Counted from the first letter of the stretch, positions 17,192 to 26,506 are shown. The stretch: 58,402 bases of DNA from Synergistaceae bacterium (GCA_030533085.1 JAUNJZ010000014.1:1-58402), one strand, 5' to 3'. The notes: generated from the letters alone by a model not told the origin. Numbers and translations: made by a program.

Positions 17192-17229
17192 AACTAAGGT
17201 TAGTTTACCATGAATGACAGATAAGTCAA
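17192..17229 (-). promoter_or_regulatory. glnA promoter with overlapping palindrome
   Basis: On the minus strand TTGACT (17229-17224) is followed after 16 bp by TAAACT (17207-17202). The 14-bp inverted repeat AACTAA-GG-TTAGTT (17192-17205 on the plus strand) covers the -10 and the probable start point. A repressor bound there would block initiation. It does not match the TGTNA-N7-TNACA box of GlnR/TnrA. Confidence 0.55.
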
Positions 17230-17323
17230 AGCTCAACAGGCGGAGGCCGTTTGTTCCGGCAGCGGGGCGTTTATATCCTTACGGAAGGGCGCGCGCAGAT
17301 GCGTCAGATAAAATTTCAGCGCT

Positions 17324-17947
17324 TCAGGAATTTTTCATCACGACGCCCTCGATCGTATCCGCTACATGCTCGCAGGCGTCAACGCATTTTTCAAGGTAGA
17401 TATATATCTCCCTCCAGGTGATGATAGTCACAGGATCGTCGGAGGTAGTGTGCAGCGAGCGCATACCGGATATAAAGAGCCGGTCCGCCTCTTCCTCCAT
17501 TGTGTTGATATGAACGATATGGTCGTGCAGCTTTTTTGAATACCTGAAATTCGCGAACTCCTCGACGAGCCGCCGCGTCTCGCCGCAGCAGCGGATAAGC
17601 AGAGCCACGAGCGGAAGGGCGTCCGGACGGACGGAGCGGATATTGTTGCAGTAGATACGCAGCAGCACATCCTCTATCTTATCCGTCATTTCGTCGATAT
17701 TCTGGCTCAGCTGTATGATATCCTCGCGTTCGATCGGAGTGATAAAGGCCTTTGCAAGCACATTTAGCAGCTCGTGCTTCTTCTCGTCCGCGGCATGTTC
17801 GACATTGTGCATCTCGCGCAGCCGCTCCTCCATACGCTCCGGGTCGAAATCGGTCAGCGCATTTTCCAGAAGCTGCGCCGCCTCACATGCCAGAGCTGTA
17901 CAACAGATAAAATTTTCAAAATAGAAAGCGTCCCTTTTTCCCGACAT
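17324..17947 (-). CDS. DUF47/PhoU-like phosphate transport regulator
   Basis: 207-aa all-helical protein of the PhoU-related DUF47 family (TIGR00153 type). Helical repeats with acidic ExxxD/DExxH-like metal-binding positions include HNVEHAADEKKHE and HINTMEEEADRLF. It lies 47 bases downstream of the PiT transporter on the same strand. This is the standard arrangement in which the cytosolic protein modulates phosphate uptake by PiT. GGAG lies before ATG 17947. Cytoplasmic. Confidence 0.88.
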   Translation of the reverse strand: MSGKRDAFYFENFICCTALACEAAQLLENALTDFDPERMEERLREMHNVEHAADEKKHELLNVLAKAFITPIEREDIIQLSQNIDEMTDKIEDVLLRIYCNNIRSVRPDALPLVALLIRCCGETRRLVEEFANFRYSKKLHDHIVHINTMEEEADRLFISGMRSLHTTSDDPVTIITWREIYIYLEKCVDACEHVADTIEGVVMKNS

Positions 17948-17994
17948 CTCGCCAGTCTCCTTATCCGTGATATTATACGCGGAAGCCCCGCATA

Positions 17995-19047
17995 TCAGAG
18001 GACGGCCATAAAGAGCTTCGCCATGACAAAGCTGATTAGGCCGCAGCCTGGGAAGGTGAATATCCAGGTCAACATCATATCCGAAACCACGCCGAAATTG
18101 ATGGCCGAAAGGCGCTTCACCGCGCCGACGCCCATAATGGCGCTGGTCTTTGTGTGCGTCGTCGAAACGGGGATGCCGAAAAGACTTGAAAGCAAAAGAC
18201 AGGCCGCGGCGGCAAGATCCGCTGAAAAGCCCTGATACTTCTCAAGGCGCACCATATCCATGCCGACGGAGCGGATGATCTTTTCGCCGCCCACACTCGT
18301 ACCAATCCCCATCACGGTGCTGCACAGAAGCATCAGCCAGAGAGGTATCGTCATTCCGGTCACGCTGCTCTGACCGTCGCAGAAAGCCATCCCCAAAAAC
18401 AGGACTCCGATAAATTTCTGCCCGTCCTGCGCTCCGTGCATAAAACTCATGGCCGCCGCGCCGAAAATCTGCGCGTGCCTGAAAAAAATATTCGTCCTTC
18501 TCCTGTCCATATCGGCGCAGACGACAGTCAGCCCCTTACAGATAAACCAGCCGCTCGCAAAGCCCAGGACGAGGCTCAGCCCAAGGCCGTAGATAACCTT
18601 CACCCACTCGCTCATATTGACGCCTCCGACGCCGTCCTGAATGGCAATGGCCGCGCCGGTAAGGCCGGCGATCAGGCTGTGGCTCTCGCTGGTCGGTATC
18701 CCGAAATAGGAGGCACCGACGCTGTAGACGACGATTGAAAACAGCGCCGCGCATAGAGCGGCCAGAGCCTGATTCGTATTCCCGCCGAAATCCACCATAT
18801 TGCTTATAGTAGAGGCGACGGAGCTGTTTATCTGAGTCATGACAAGAACGCCGAGAAAGTTGAAAATCGCGCTGGTTATAATGGCGGAGCGGACAGGCAT
18901 ACAGCGTGTCGTTATACAGGTCGCTATCGCGTTCGGCGCGTCCGTCCATCCGTTTACGAAAATCACCCCCAGCGTCAGCGCGACGGTGGTTGCCAGAACA
19001 GCGCTCGAAGTCATCTCCTGTAGGAAAAATGACAGAGACAGATCCAT
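17995..19047 (-). CDS. pit: PiT-family inorganic phosphate transporter
   Basis: 350-aa inner-membrane permease with about ten hydrophobic segments. Both copies of the PiT signature are visible: FVNGWTDAPNAIATCI near the N-terminus and FMHGAQDGQKFIG in the second half. SESHSLIAGLTGAA and STTHTKTSAIMGVG are the paired central motifs. It takes up phosphate by cation symport. It is followed by the DUF47 regulator. It sits between glnA and the AT-rich island. With ppk, two ppx-type genes and an exported phosphatase, it makes phosphate economy a theme of the window. Confidence 0.9.
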   Translation of the reverse strand: MDLSLSFFLQEMTSSAVLATTVALTLGVIFVNGWTDAPNAIATCITTRCMPVRSAIITSAIFNFLGVLVMTQINSSVASTISNMVDFGGNTNQALAALCAALFSIVVYSVGASYFGIPTSESHSLIAGLTGAAIAIQDGVGGVNMSEWVKVIYGLGLSLVLGFASGWFICKGLTVVCADMDRRRTNIFFRHAQIFGAAAMSFMHGAQDGQKFIGVLFLGMAFCDGQSSVTGMTIPLWLMLLCSTVMGIGTSVGGEKIIRSVGMDMVRLEKYQGFSADLAAAACLLLSSLFGIPVSTTHTKTSAIMGVGAVKRLSAINFGVVSDMMLTWIFTFPGCGLISFVMAKLFMAVL

Positions 19048-19287
19048 AACAGGCGCACGCTCCCCTCATTTTTTGCCGCCGGAACAAAAAAGCGGAACTC
19101 CAACAATCTGAAGTCCCGCCCGCAATTAAAGCCAGAGTACAAAATACCACTGCTGACAATTATTAGCCGCGAATAAATAGAGACGCGCCCCGCGCCCTAT
19201 GACAGACTCCACCTCTTATTCCAGCGGTTACATACATTAACATCAAAGGATATCTCCGTCAACAGTATTTACTAAAGCTACAAAAGC

Positions 19288-20187
19288 TCAGGCGTTTAGA
19301 ACTTTTCGTAGGTCATCAATGGTATCGCGTATCTTTTTTTGTACTTGTAAGTTAGGCAGTTGGACAGGCAATATAGGGCTGCCGTTTTTAATACCTAAAT
19401 ATTCTAACGCATAACGGATTGGCCCGGGGTTAGGAGTCAGATAGGCGATTTCGTTCAGAGGACAAATTTGTTCCTGGTATATTTTCATTACTTTTTCTGC
19501 ATCTTTTTCTTTAAATGCTTTCAACAACGCGACGTAAATTTGTGGGAAAATATTTGCCGTAGCTATGACTCCGCCTGCAGCACCAGATAATACTCCCCAT
19601 GCAAACATTGCTTCGAAACCGCATAACACGGAAACGCTGTCCCCGATTCTATGAATCACCTCCGCAAATTGCATAGGGTCATTCACGCATTCTTTTACGG
19701 AACAGAAATACGGGTTATTATCGGATAACCTTTGCATAGTACAAGGCATCATGTTTACGGCGGTTCTGGACGGAAGATTTTCTATCATAAACGGTATCTC
19801 TGTAAGCTCAGCAAAGCGATTGAAATAATCCAAAAGCGTTTCCTGTCCGCCAAAGGAGGTAAAATATGGCGTTAAAAGCATGACCGCATCGGCTCCGATT
19901 TTCTTATATCTTAGCGTGATATCGACACAATCACCAAATCCTGGAACAATTACACCAGGTATGACTGGGTATTTACCGTTTGCTTCTTCAACGCAAAATT
20001 CCACCGCCTCAAGACGTTGTCTCATTGAAAGCCCTACGCCCTCACCCGTGCCTGCCGTTGGCATTAGCCCGGAGGCTCCATTTGAAACGACATAGTTTAT
20101 AAGCTTCTTAAAATTCACTTTGTCGATATCGCCTGAAGCGCTTATTGGAGTAACCAGCGGTACGATGACGCCTTCAAGTTTTTTCAT
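19288..20187 (-). CDS. DapA-family lyase with altered active site (copy 1)
   Basis: 299-aa TIM-barrel protein of the dihydrodipicolinate synthase / N-acetylneuraminate lyase family. The Schiff-base lysine is present (Lys165 in SVKEC). The family motif GTTGE reads AGTGE at 45-49, so the first threonine is glycine. The position of the catalytic tyrosine (YNVPSRT motif) is Glu136 in MIENLPSRT. It can therefore form a Schiff base but lacks the usual proton-relay tyrosine, and is unlikely to be a lysine-pathway DapA. It closes the minus-strand island containing the LIV transporter and aminotransferases, which suggests a keto acid lyase or dehydratase on the same substrate. The neighbour copy at 27744 keeps the tyrosine. 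GGAG precedes the ATG. Confidence 0.8.
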   Translation of the reverse strand: MKKLEGVIVPLVTPISASGDIDKVNFKKLINYVVSNGASGLMPTAGTGEGVGLSMRQRLEAVEFCVEEANGKYPVIPGVIVPGFGDCVDITLRYKKIGADAVMLLTPYFTSFGGQETLLDYFNRFAELTEIPFMIENLPSRTAVNMMPCTMQRLSDNNPYFCSVKECVNDPMQFAEVIHRIGDSVSVLCGFEAMFAWGVLSGAAGGVIATANIFPQIYVALLKAFKEKDAEKVMKIYQEQICPLNEIAYLTPNPGPIRYALEYLGIKNGSPILPVQLPNLQVQKKIRDTIDDLRKVLNA

Positions 20188-20334
20188 TTCAGACCACTCC
20201 TTCTAAACTAATTAATTTTTAGAGCATTTTATACAAAAGATAGTTTTATGCAATTTATTACAATAAGTTTAAAGAAATATTATTACTGTGAAATAACGAC
20301 TCAATACCGGACAATAAAAAGTGGGAAAATGCAT

Positions 20335-21678
20335 TTACCACCCTTTAGCAAAAGAAAGAACCGAGTCGGGAATAGTTCCATTCTTATAGTCTTCCAGAGC
20401 GTCCTCGATTATTTCCAGCCCTTTGTCAATTTCTTTCCTCCCTATCACTAGAGGCGGCTGTATTCGCAGAACATTGCCGTGAAGAAATGTTAAGATAAGG
20501 CCCTTTTCCCAACACCTATAACATATTTTTGCACATGCGTTTATATCTGGCTTTCCATCTGCTTTCACCATATCCTGCCCTATTGTCAACCCAAGCCCTC
20601 GCGTTTCTCCCAGCATTGGGTTTACATTTCGTATTGCAGACAGTCCATCTTTTATCTTTTCCCCAAGGATCACACTTTGTTCGATGAGCCTTTCATCTTC
20701 TATTACCGCGATTGTCGTAAGTGCGGCCTGACAGCAGATAGGATTTGCCGCCAACGTGAAACAATGCCCTGGCGCTTTTAATGAGTCGGCTATTTCTCCT
20801 TTCATGACAAGCGCGCTCAGCGGCATCCCTGAGGCAAGCGCTTTTGATATGGCAAGAATATCTGGTTCGATATCAAAGTGTTCTATAGCGAACCATTTTC
20901 CAGTGCGCCCCATACCCTGCTGCACTTCATCTGAGATAAAGAGTATTCCATGTTCTTTGCACAGGGAGTGAAGTGCCTGAACATATCGTTTAGGTGGAAC
21001 AGCCACACCAATATCTCCGCCGATCGGTTCAAAAATCACGGCGGCTGTTTCTTCTGGAGGCAAATATAATGAGAAGGCTGTTTTGATTTCCTCCAGACAT
21101 GAGAGGGAACATGACGAAGGAATCTGTTTCCAGGCACAGCTGCTACATTGAGGATATGAAAAATGGTAGAAGCCCGGCAACATTGGGCCGATCCCCTTTC
21201 TCATATTTAAACTGATAGCCGATGCAGAAAGAGCGCCGTATGTTGAACCGTGATATGCGGTTTGAAAGGTTATTATTTTACTGCGGCCTGTATATTTGCG
21301 CGCAAATTTTATCGCTCCATCAATGGAATCTGAACCTGACAGCCCATACGCTACCTTTTTCTTAAAAGCCCCCGGAGATATCTCAATTAATTTCTCTGCT
21401 AGCTCAACAGATGACTCTTCATACATACATGCCGTTGTATAGCTAATCAAGCTCTCTGCCTGTTTTTTTATTGCTTCGACTACGCGCGGATGGCATGTCC
21501 CAGTATTTAGAGACGCCGAGCCAGCAGAAAAATCAATATAGCTGTTTCCATCCGCGTCATTAAGCACAGCCCCTATTCCAGAATGGACGGCAAAGGGATA
21601 ATATTGCGGACGTGAGGCCGCCGCGACGGAATTGGCGTCACGATATACTATATCAAGCGATTTCTTTATACTTTTCAT
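20335..21678 (-). CDS. Class III PLP aminotransferase or amino acid racemase
   Basis: 447-aa fold-type I PLP enzyme. SGSDSIDGAIKFAR is the phosphate-side loop. ISDEVQQGMGRTG carries the PLP aspartate Asp250, and the Schiff-base lysine is Lys279 in ISKALASGMP. Residues 177-194 hold four cysteines (CSSC ... CSLSC). I associate such an insert with the archaeal 4-aminobutyrate aminotransferase / broad-specificity amino acid racemase group. Lactobacillus isoleucine 2-epimerase also belongs to this fold class. Next to a LIV importer, a branched-chain racemase or omega-transaminase is plausible but unproven. GGAG lies four bases before the ATG. Confidence 0.82.
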   Translation of the reverse strand: MKSIKKSLDIVYRDANSVAAASRPQYYPFAVHSGIGAVLNDADGNSYIDFSAGSASLNTGTCHPRVVEAIKKQAESLISYTTACMYEESSVELAEKLIEISPGAFKKKVAYGLSGSDSIDGAIKFARKYTGRSKIITFQTAYHGSTYGALSASAISLNMRKGIGPMLPGFYHFSYPQCSSCAWKQIPSSCSLSCLEEIKTAFSLYLPPEETAAVIFEPIGGDIGVAVPPKRYVQALHSLCKEHGILFISDEVQQGMGRTGKWFAIEHFDIEPDILAISKALASGMPLSALVMKGEIADSLKAPGHCFTLAANPICCQAALTTIAVIEDERLIEQSVILGEKIKDGLSAIRNVNPMLGETRGLGLTIGQDMVKADGKPDINACAKICYRCWEKGLILTFLHGNVLRIQPPLVIGRKEIDKGLEIIEDALEDYKNGTIPDSVLSFAKGW

Positions 21679-21734
21679 TGAGTCTCCTTATAAATTCTTT
21701 GAAGCCGGAATATATGTTTCAGTGAACTTTTGCT

Positions 21735-22925
21735 TTATCCAAAAAGTTCATAGGATAACGCGCCTAAAATCTTCACGCCAGCTTCAATTTCTTTCTGGGT
21801 TGCCGTTGAGTAGCAGAGCCGAACCATGTTTGACGATTTATCTGGATCTATCATGAATCCAGAATCAGGAACACAAGCCACACCTCTATCAAGCGCCTTC
21901 ATAGCGAATTCAACAGAGTCATAACCTGAGGGCAACAACATCATTATGAAGAGCCCCCCATCCGGCGAGCTCAGCTCTACCGAAGGATGAAGATGCTTTC
22001 TTAGCAGCTCAGACATAAAGGAACACCTTTGCCTATATACCTGACGGCAAAAAGAAATGTGCTTCTCAAAGTTATAGTGCGCAATGTAGTTGTAGGCGAT
22101 ATGCTGGGCAAGCAAATTGCTGTGAACATCAGTTGTCTGTTTAGCAATGTTAAATAACGGCATGTAAGATTTGTCATATACAACAAAACCAATCCTCATC
22201 GAAGGAGCTATGACCTTTGACAGGCTCCCTACATAAAACACTCTCCCATCAATGTCCAGTGATTTTATAGGAAATACAGGGTCGCCATGATAGCGCAACT
22301 CAGAATATGGATCATCTTCAAATATAAAAAAGTCATGCTTTTGAGCGAGGGCGTACAGCTCTTTGCGTTTTTCCATACTCGCTGTGGCTCCAGTCGGATT
22401 AGCAAAGGAAGGGATAGTATATAGCATTTTGACGCCTTTTTCCTGAGCAAGTAGAATACTTAATTCGTTGATATCTATCCCGTCCTCGTTAATTTTTACT
22501 CCCTTCAAACCAGCTCCGTAAATACGGAAGATATTAAAGCAACTTGCGTAAGAGGGTTCTTCCGTTATCACTAAATCATTTTCGTCAAGGAAAATTTTTG
22601 AGATCAGGTCGCAGGCCTGTGTGGCTCCGCTGACTATAGTGAGCGCATTGTTTTTGAAATCAAGATTAAACTTAACAGAAAGGCGTTCTTTTAGGATTTC
22701 TATTAAAGGAGCATAACCGTGAGCTGTACCATATTGCAATACTTTAACGCAATCATCTGCGAGGCACTGTGATGATATCGCAGCCAACTCTTTTATGGGG
22801 AAAGTTTCTGAAGAAGGATTGCCATTGGCGAATGAAATTATACCCGGCTTATTGGCAGCATCCACAATCGCTCTGATAACAGAACCTTTTAGGCCTTCCA
22901 TACGCTTTGCAATTTTATTTTTCAT
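21735..22925 (-). CDS. Class I/II PLP aminotransferase (2-aminoadipate transaminase-like)
   Basis: 396-aa aminotransferase of the subgroup related to LysN and to MocR C-terminal domains. ISFANGNPSSETFP is the typical N-terminal motif. SGATQACDL is the phosphate loop, SFANPTGATAS holds the PLP-contacting Asn, FEDDPYSELRY the Asp-Tyr pair, and SLSKVIAPSMRIG the Schiff-base Lys237. Its carboxylate-binding arginine lies in MVRLCYS near the C-terminus. The start is ATG 22925 after AGGAG; a frame extending to 23000 has no ribosome site. These enzymes often transaminate branched-chain, aromatic or 2-aminoadipate substrates with 2-oxoglutarate. It lies directly upstream of the class III enzyme, so both are cotranscribed. 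Confidence 0.85.
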   Translation of the reverse strand: MKNKIAKRMEGLKGSVIRAIVDAANKPGIISFANGNPSSETFPIKELAAISSQCLADDCVKVLQYGTAHGYAPLIEILKERLSVKFNLDFKNNALTIVSGATQACDLISKIFLDENDLVITEEPSYASCFNIFRIYGAGLKGVKINEDGIDINELSILLAQEKGVKMLYTIPSFANPTGATASMEKRKELYALAQKHDFFIFEDDPYSELRYHGDPVFPIKSLDIDGRVFYVGSLSKVIAPSMRIGFVVYDKSYMPLFNIAKQTTDVHSNLLAQHIAYNYIAHYNFEKHISFCRQVYRQRCSFMSELLRKHLHPSVELSSPDGGLFIMMLLPSGYDSVEFAMKALDRGVACVPDSGFMIDPDKSSNMVRLCYSTATQKEIEAGVKILGALSYELFG

Positions 22926-23054
22926 AATAAAAAACTCCTTTACAACAACTATTTTGTTAAACCTTTTTCTATAAAAGGCAATAAAACATATGTGCGGCAA
23001 TTTAGAGAAATTGCGGCTTCGTTATTAAACTTATATGTAACTGGCAAATACCTC

Positions 23055-23109
23055 CATAAGAATGACGAATAATATAATTGACAAGGACTCATTCTTATGA
23101 CGCGCAAGA
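23055..23109. repeat. 11-bp perfect inverted repeat in the aminotransferase upstream region
   Basis: CATAAGAATGA (23055-23065) and TCATTCTTATG (23099-23109) are exact reverse complements separated by 33 bp of AT-rich sequence with a TATATTA-like stretch. The element lies in the 247-base gap between livF and the aminotransferase gene. It is probably an operator pair or a large hairpin controlling the downstream half of the island. Confidence 0.6.
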
Positions 23110-23172
23110 ATATCTTTCCTGCGTTTAATTTACTGTCATCAACAAGGTCTGTAGTTATACACTGGAAGAATT

Positions 23173-23913
23173 TTATGAATTATTTTGTTTATCCCTACCT
23201 CCAAGATATGCGGCCTCTACCTCCGGTGTGTGCAGAAGTTCGTTAGACATCCCCTCCATAAGAATCGTCCCGGTCTGCATAACATAAGCTCTATGAGAGA
23301 GTAAAAGAGCTTTTTTAGCGTTTTGTTCTACTATTAAAATGGTCATTCCCAGATTTTGGTTGATTTCCTTCAACTCATTAAAAATTTCATTTATAATAAT
23401 TGGCGCCAGCCCAAGAGAAGGTTCATCCAAGAGAAGTACTTTCGGCATGGACATCAATGCGCGACCTATAGCCAACATCTGTTGTTCTCCGCCGGAAAGA
23501 GTTCCAGCATACTGCGCGCGGCGCTCTTGAAGGCGTGGAAACAGTTGAAATATCTTCTCTCGCTGATGTTCAATCTGCCCCCTATCCTTTAATGGAAAAG
23601 CCCCCATATCCAAATTTTCATCTACAGTCAGCGGGGCAAAAACTTTACGCCCCTCAGGCGATAAGCTTATACCGGCCGTAACTATCTGGAAACTCCGTTT
23701 TGGAAGAGTTTTTCCTTCCAGAAAAATTTCTCCTCCTGCTTTGGGAACATCTCCCATGACAGCCTTCATCATAGTTGATTTTCCAGCACCGTTTGCCCCG
23801 ATAACAGCTACAATTTCTCCAGGATATACGCTGATATTGACGCCTTTTAGGGCTTGTATTGCCCCATAGCTGACCCTTAAGTCTCTTATCGATAGAACTG
23901 GTGTGTTGTCCAC
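23173..23913 (-). CDS. livF: Branched-chain amino acid ABC transporter ATP-binding protein LivF
   Basis: 246-aa ATPase. Walker A is GANGAGKST, the signature is LSGGEQQ, and Walker B is VLLLDEPSLGL followed by the LivF-typical APIIINEIF. The switch His has become Gln in LIVEQNA, also usual for LivF. It works as a heterodimer with LivG under the LivHM permease. The start is GTG 23913 with GGAGG 8 bases upstream. It begins 3 bases after the livG stop. It is the last transporter gene of the operon. Confidence 0.95.
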   Translation of the reverse strand: MDNTPVLSIRDLRVSYGAIQALKGVNISVYPGEIVAVIGANGAGKSTMMKAVMGDVPKAGGEIFLEGKTLPKRSFQIVTAGISLSPEGRKVFAPLTVDENLDMGAFPLKDRGQIEHQREKIFQLFPRLQERRAQYAGTLSGGEQQMLAIGRALMSMPKVLLLDEPSLGLAPIIINEIFNELKEINQNLGMTILIVEQNAKKALLLSHRAYVMQTGTILMEGMSNELLHTPEVEAAYLGGRDKQNNS

Positions 23914-23916
23914 CTG

Positions 23917-24687
23917 TTAATCCTCCTCTCCTAAATATGCTGCAAGAACATCAGGGTGGTTTTGGATCTCGAGCGGGGATCCCTCCGCTATTTTTGACCC
24001 AAAATTCATGCAGATGATGTGAGGACATATGGACATCACAACATCCATATGATGTTCTATCAAAAGAATTGTCAGATTAAAGTCTTTATGTATCTGTTTT
24101 ATTAAACCATTCAGTTGCAGAACTTCATCCGCGTTCATGCCTGCCGCCGGCTCGTCCAGCAATAAAAGTTCCGGTTTTAACGCTAGAGCCCGCGCGATTT
24201 CAAGTCGGCGCTGAAGGCCGTAAGGAAGCGTTCCAGCCAGCTGTTCCGCCCTGGCTTCGAGCCCAACCCGTTTAAGAAGGCTAAGACTTATCTCCCGTGT
24301 CTGCTCTTCCATATTCTTCCAGCGTCCCAGATGCGAAATAGCTTCCCAAAAACTATATGGAAGGTGCTGCTGCGCCGCTGTCATAACGTTATCCAGTACT
24401 GTTGACGCTGGGAAAAGACGCAAATTCTGAAATGTGCGCGCAACTCCAAGCGAAGTAATCTTATATGTCTTTAATTTATTAACGGCAGTATCCTTAAATT
24501 TTATATCGCCTTCTGTAACATTATATACGCCTGTAATCAGATTGAATATTGTCGTCTTGCCAGCGCCATTGGGACCAATCAGCGCGGCAAGCTCTCCCCG
24601 CTCTATTTTAAAAGACATATCTTTCACCGCATTTACTCCGCCAAACGCCTTACAGACACTATTAAGTTCGAGCATCGTCTTGGACAT
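23917..24687 (-). CDS. livG: Branched-chain amino acid ABC transporter ATP-binding protein LivG
   Basis: 256-aa ATPase. It has Walker [10 protein letters not shown], the LivG-specific long insert before the signature ([20 protein letters not shown]), a signature region read as [15 protein letters not shown], Walker [13 protein letters not shown] and switch [11 protein letters not shown] 24687 overlaps the livM stop (TAATG), with an AAGGGGG site. An earlier in-frame GTG at 24696 lies inside that site. Partner of LivF. Confidence 0.95.
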   Translation of the reverse strand: MSKTMLELNSVCKAFGGVNAVKDMSFKIERGELAALIGPNGAGKTTIFNLITGVYNVTEGDIKFKDTAVNKLKTYKITSLGVARTFQNLRLFPASTVLDNVMTAAQQHLPYSFWEAISHLGRWKNMEEQTREISLSLLKRVGLEARAEQLAGTLPYGLQRRLEIARALALKPELLLLDEPAAGMNADEVLQLNGLIKQIHKDFNLTILLIEHHMDVVMSICPHIICMNFGSKIAEGSPLEIQNHPDVLAAYLGEED

Positions 24688-25562
24688 TAATGACACCCCC
24701 TTTTAAGGTGAAACCTTTTATAATACAAAGATTTAATATATTTGGGAGTAAGCTCATTGGTTCCCATTATTCCTTCCGGTCTTAGTACCATTATAAGAAC
24801 AAGGACTAAACCGTATATCAGCATGCGGTATTGAGCTATTGGACGGAAGATTTCAGTTACAAGTGTTAAAATCGTAGTGCCGAGAAGACAGCCGCTCATC
24901 GACCCTAGGCCGCCAAACACAACAACGGAAACCAACTCATTCGACTTAGTTGTATCGAACATGACTGGTTGAATGAAAGTCATATAACCAGCCGCAAGAG
25001 CCCCGGCAACACCGCAATAAAACGCCGAAATTACAAGACTGAAAATCCTGCATCTGAAAGTATCGAACCCTAATAAAGATGCTGCAATATCATCATCCCT
25101 GCACGCTTTAAAGGCTCGCCCATAACGACCGTTAATCAGGAAAAACATGGCAACCGTCATTATAACAAGAAACGTTATGGCAACTGGCATGGATGTATAC
25201 GGTTCTATTCCTGGATATCCTCTGGCTCCGCGCGTAAGACTATTCCAGTTTTCAATTATCAGCCTGATCGCTTCTCCTAGCCCCAATGACGCAATTGTGT
25301 AATAGTCGCCAACCAGTTTTAATGTTGGAATTCCTATTAAATATGCGCATATCATGGCCAGAATCCCGCCAACAATAATGGCCGGTATAAAGTGAATACT
25401 GTATTCAATGGTCAAAATTGCGGCGGCGTATGCGCCAATGGCCATATAACCAGCGTGCCCGAGTGTAAAAATTCCTGTGAAACCGGTAAGCAACGACACT
25501 CCAAGGGCGGCTATACAGTTTATAGACAATAGTGTTATTACACCGCTAAAATATCCATCCAT
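24687..25562 (-). CDS. livM: Branched-chain amino acid ABC transporter permease LivM
   Basis: 291-aa permease with about eight to nine hydrophobic segments. It has the family landmarks [16 protein letters not shown] near the N-terminus, [15 protein letters not shown] (coupling region) and [16 protein letters not shown] before the last helices. It pairs with LivH to form the membrane channel. It begins 8 bases after livH and overlaps livG by its stop codon. Confidence 0.95.
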   Translation of the reverse strand: MDGYFSGVITLLSINCIAALGVSLLTGFTGIFTLGHAGYMAIGAYAAAILTIEYSIHFIPAIIVGGILAMICAYLIGIPTLKLVGDYYTIASLGLGEAIRLIIENWNSLTRGARGYPGIEPYTSMPVAITFLVIMTVAMFFLINGRYGRAFKACRDDDIAASLLGFDTFRCRIFSLVISAFYCGVAGALAAGYMTFIQPVMFDTTKSNELVSVVVFGGLGSMSGCLLGTTILTLVTEIFRPIAQYRMLIYGLVLVLIMVLRPEGIMGTNELTPKYIKSLYYKRFHLKRGCH

Positions 25563-25570
25563 GTTATCGC

Positions 25571-26452
25571 CTACACTTTCTCTCTGATAGAGATACCGAA
25601 CAGCCCGGACGGGCGCACAATGAGCGTCGCTATCAAGATAGCGAATACAACCAAATCACGGAACTGACTCGAAATAAAACCTGCCGTAAGCATTTCGGCA
25701 AGCCCAAGAATAATACTGCCTATCACCGCACCTGGAAGAGAGCCTAGGCCTCCGATTACAGCGGCAACGAACGCTTTTGTCGTAATCATCCCTAATTGCG
25801 GATACAGCGTGTAACGTACAGACAGGAAGATGCCACCTACGCCAGCCAGGAGCCCCGCCGTAAAAAAGACAATGGCAATCAACCTGTTTACGTTCACTCC
25901 CATCAGTCCAGCTGTGGAAAGGTTGTATGATGCAGCACGAATCGCCAGCCCCCATTTTGTTTTTAATAGGAAAATCTGTAAACAGACAAGGAAAACAACG
26001 GCCGTAATTAATGATAAAACGTCAAATGCACTTGTCGTTGCAATGCCAAAAAAATTTATTGGCTGTGTAGGTATTACGGGCGGCAACGCTCTAAAACGTC
26101 CGCCTACCGTAACGACAAAAATATTCTCTATGATTATGCTCATGCCCATAGAAGCAATCATCATATAAAGAGTTATCGGGGTACGTTCCCGTATGGGCTT
26201 ATAAGCAAGCCGCTCAACAATAACAGCTGAAATCCCTGTGCCTGTTAATGCGGCACACGAAGCAATCCAGATATTAGCGCCGCAATAAAGGAGTATAAAG
26301 TAGCAGATATAGCCGCTGATTACAAGAAAACCTCCATGTGCAAAATTAGAAAACAGCAAGATAGAATATACAAGCGAATATCCTACCGCAATAAGCGCAT
26401 AAACAGACCCTAACGATAACCCATTAATAATCTGCTGCATTAAATTTTCCAA
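25571..26452 (-). CDS. livH: Branched-chain amino acid ABC transporter permease LivH
   Basis: 293-aa permease beginning QQIINGLSLGSVYALIAVGY, the standard LivH opening. It also has FAHGGFLVISGY, LAYKPIRERTPI and the late GGLGSLPGAVIGSIILGLAE motif. The start is TTG 26452, with GGAGG seven bases upstream. It is separated from the binding-protein gene by a 95-base gap that contains a stable hairpin. Confidence 0.95.
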   Translation of the reverse strand: MENLMQQIINGLSLGSVYALIAVGYSLVYSILLFSNFAHGGFLVISGYICYFILLYCGANIWIASCAALTGTGISAVIVERLAYKPIRERTPITLYMMIASMGMSIIIENIFVVTVGGRFRALPPVIPTQPINFFGIATTSAFDVLSLITAVVFLVCLQIFLLKTKWGLAIRAASYNLSTAGLMGVNVNRLIAIVFFTAGLLAGVGGIFLSVRYTLYPQLGMITTKAFVAAVIGGLGSLPGAVIGSIILGLAEMLTAGFISSQFRDLVVFAILIATLIVRPSGLFGISIREKV

Positions 26453-26470
26453 GTAAAATCCTCCTTTATT

Positions 26471-26506
26471 GAGAGAAGGTTTAAGAAAGCGCCTAAACCT
26501 TCTCTC
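26471..26506 (-). ncRNA. Intergenic mRNA hairpin between livK-type gene and livH
   Basis: GAGAGAAGGTTTA (26471-26483) pairs perfectly over 13 bp with TAAACCTTCTCTC (26494-26506), loop 10. On the transcribed minus strand it lies about 40 bases after the binding-protein stop and just before the livH ribosome site, without a T-run. It is therefore probably not a full terminator. It is better read as a stabilising or partial-termination stem that gives more binding protein than permease. Confidence 0.6.

Noticed and set aside
19221-19245. TTACAT/TTAACA repeats upstream of pit as a Pho box
   Set aside because: Spacing is 9 bp, only two copies, on the opposite strand and about 190 bp from the start codon.
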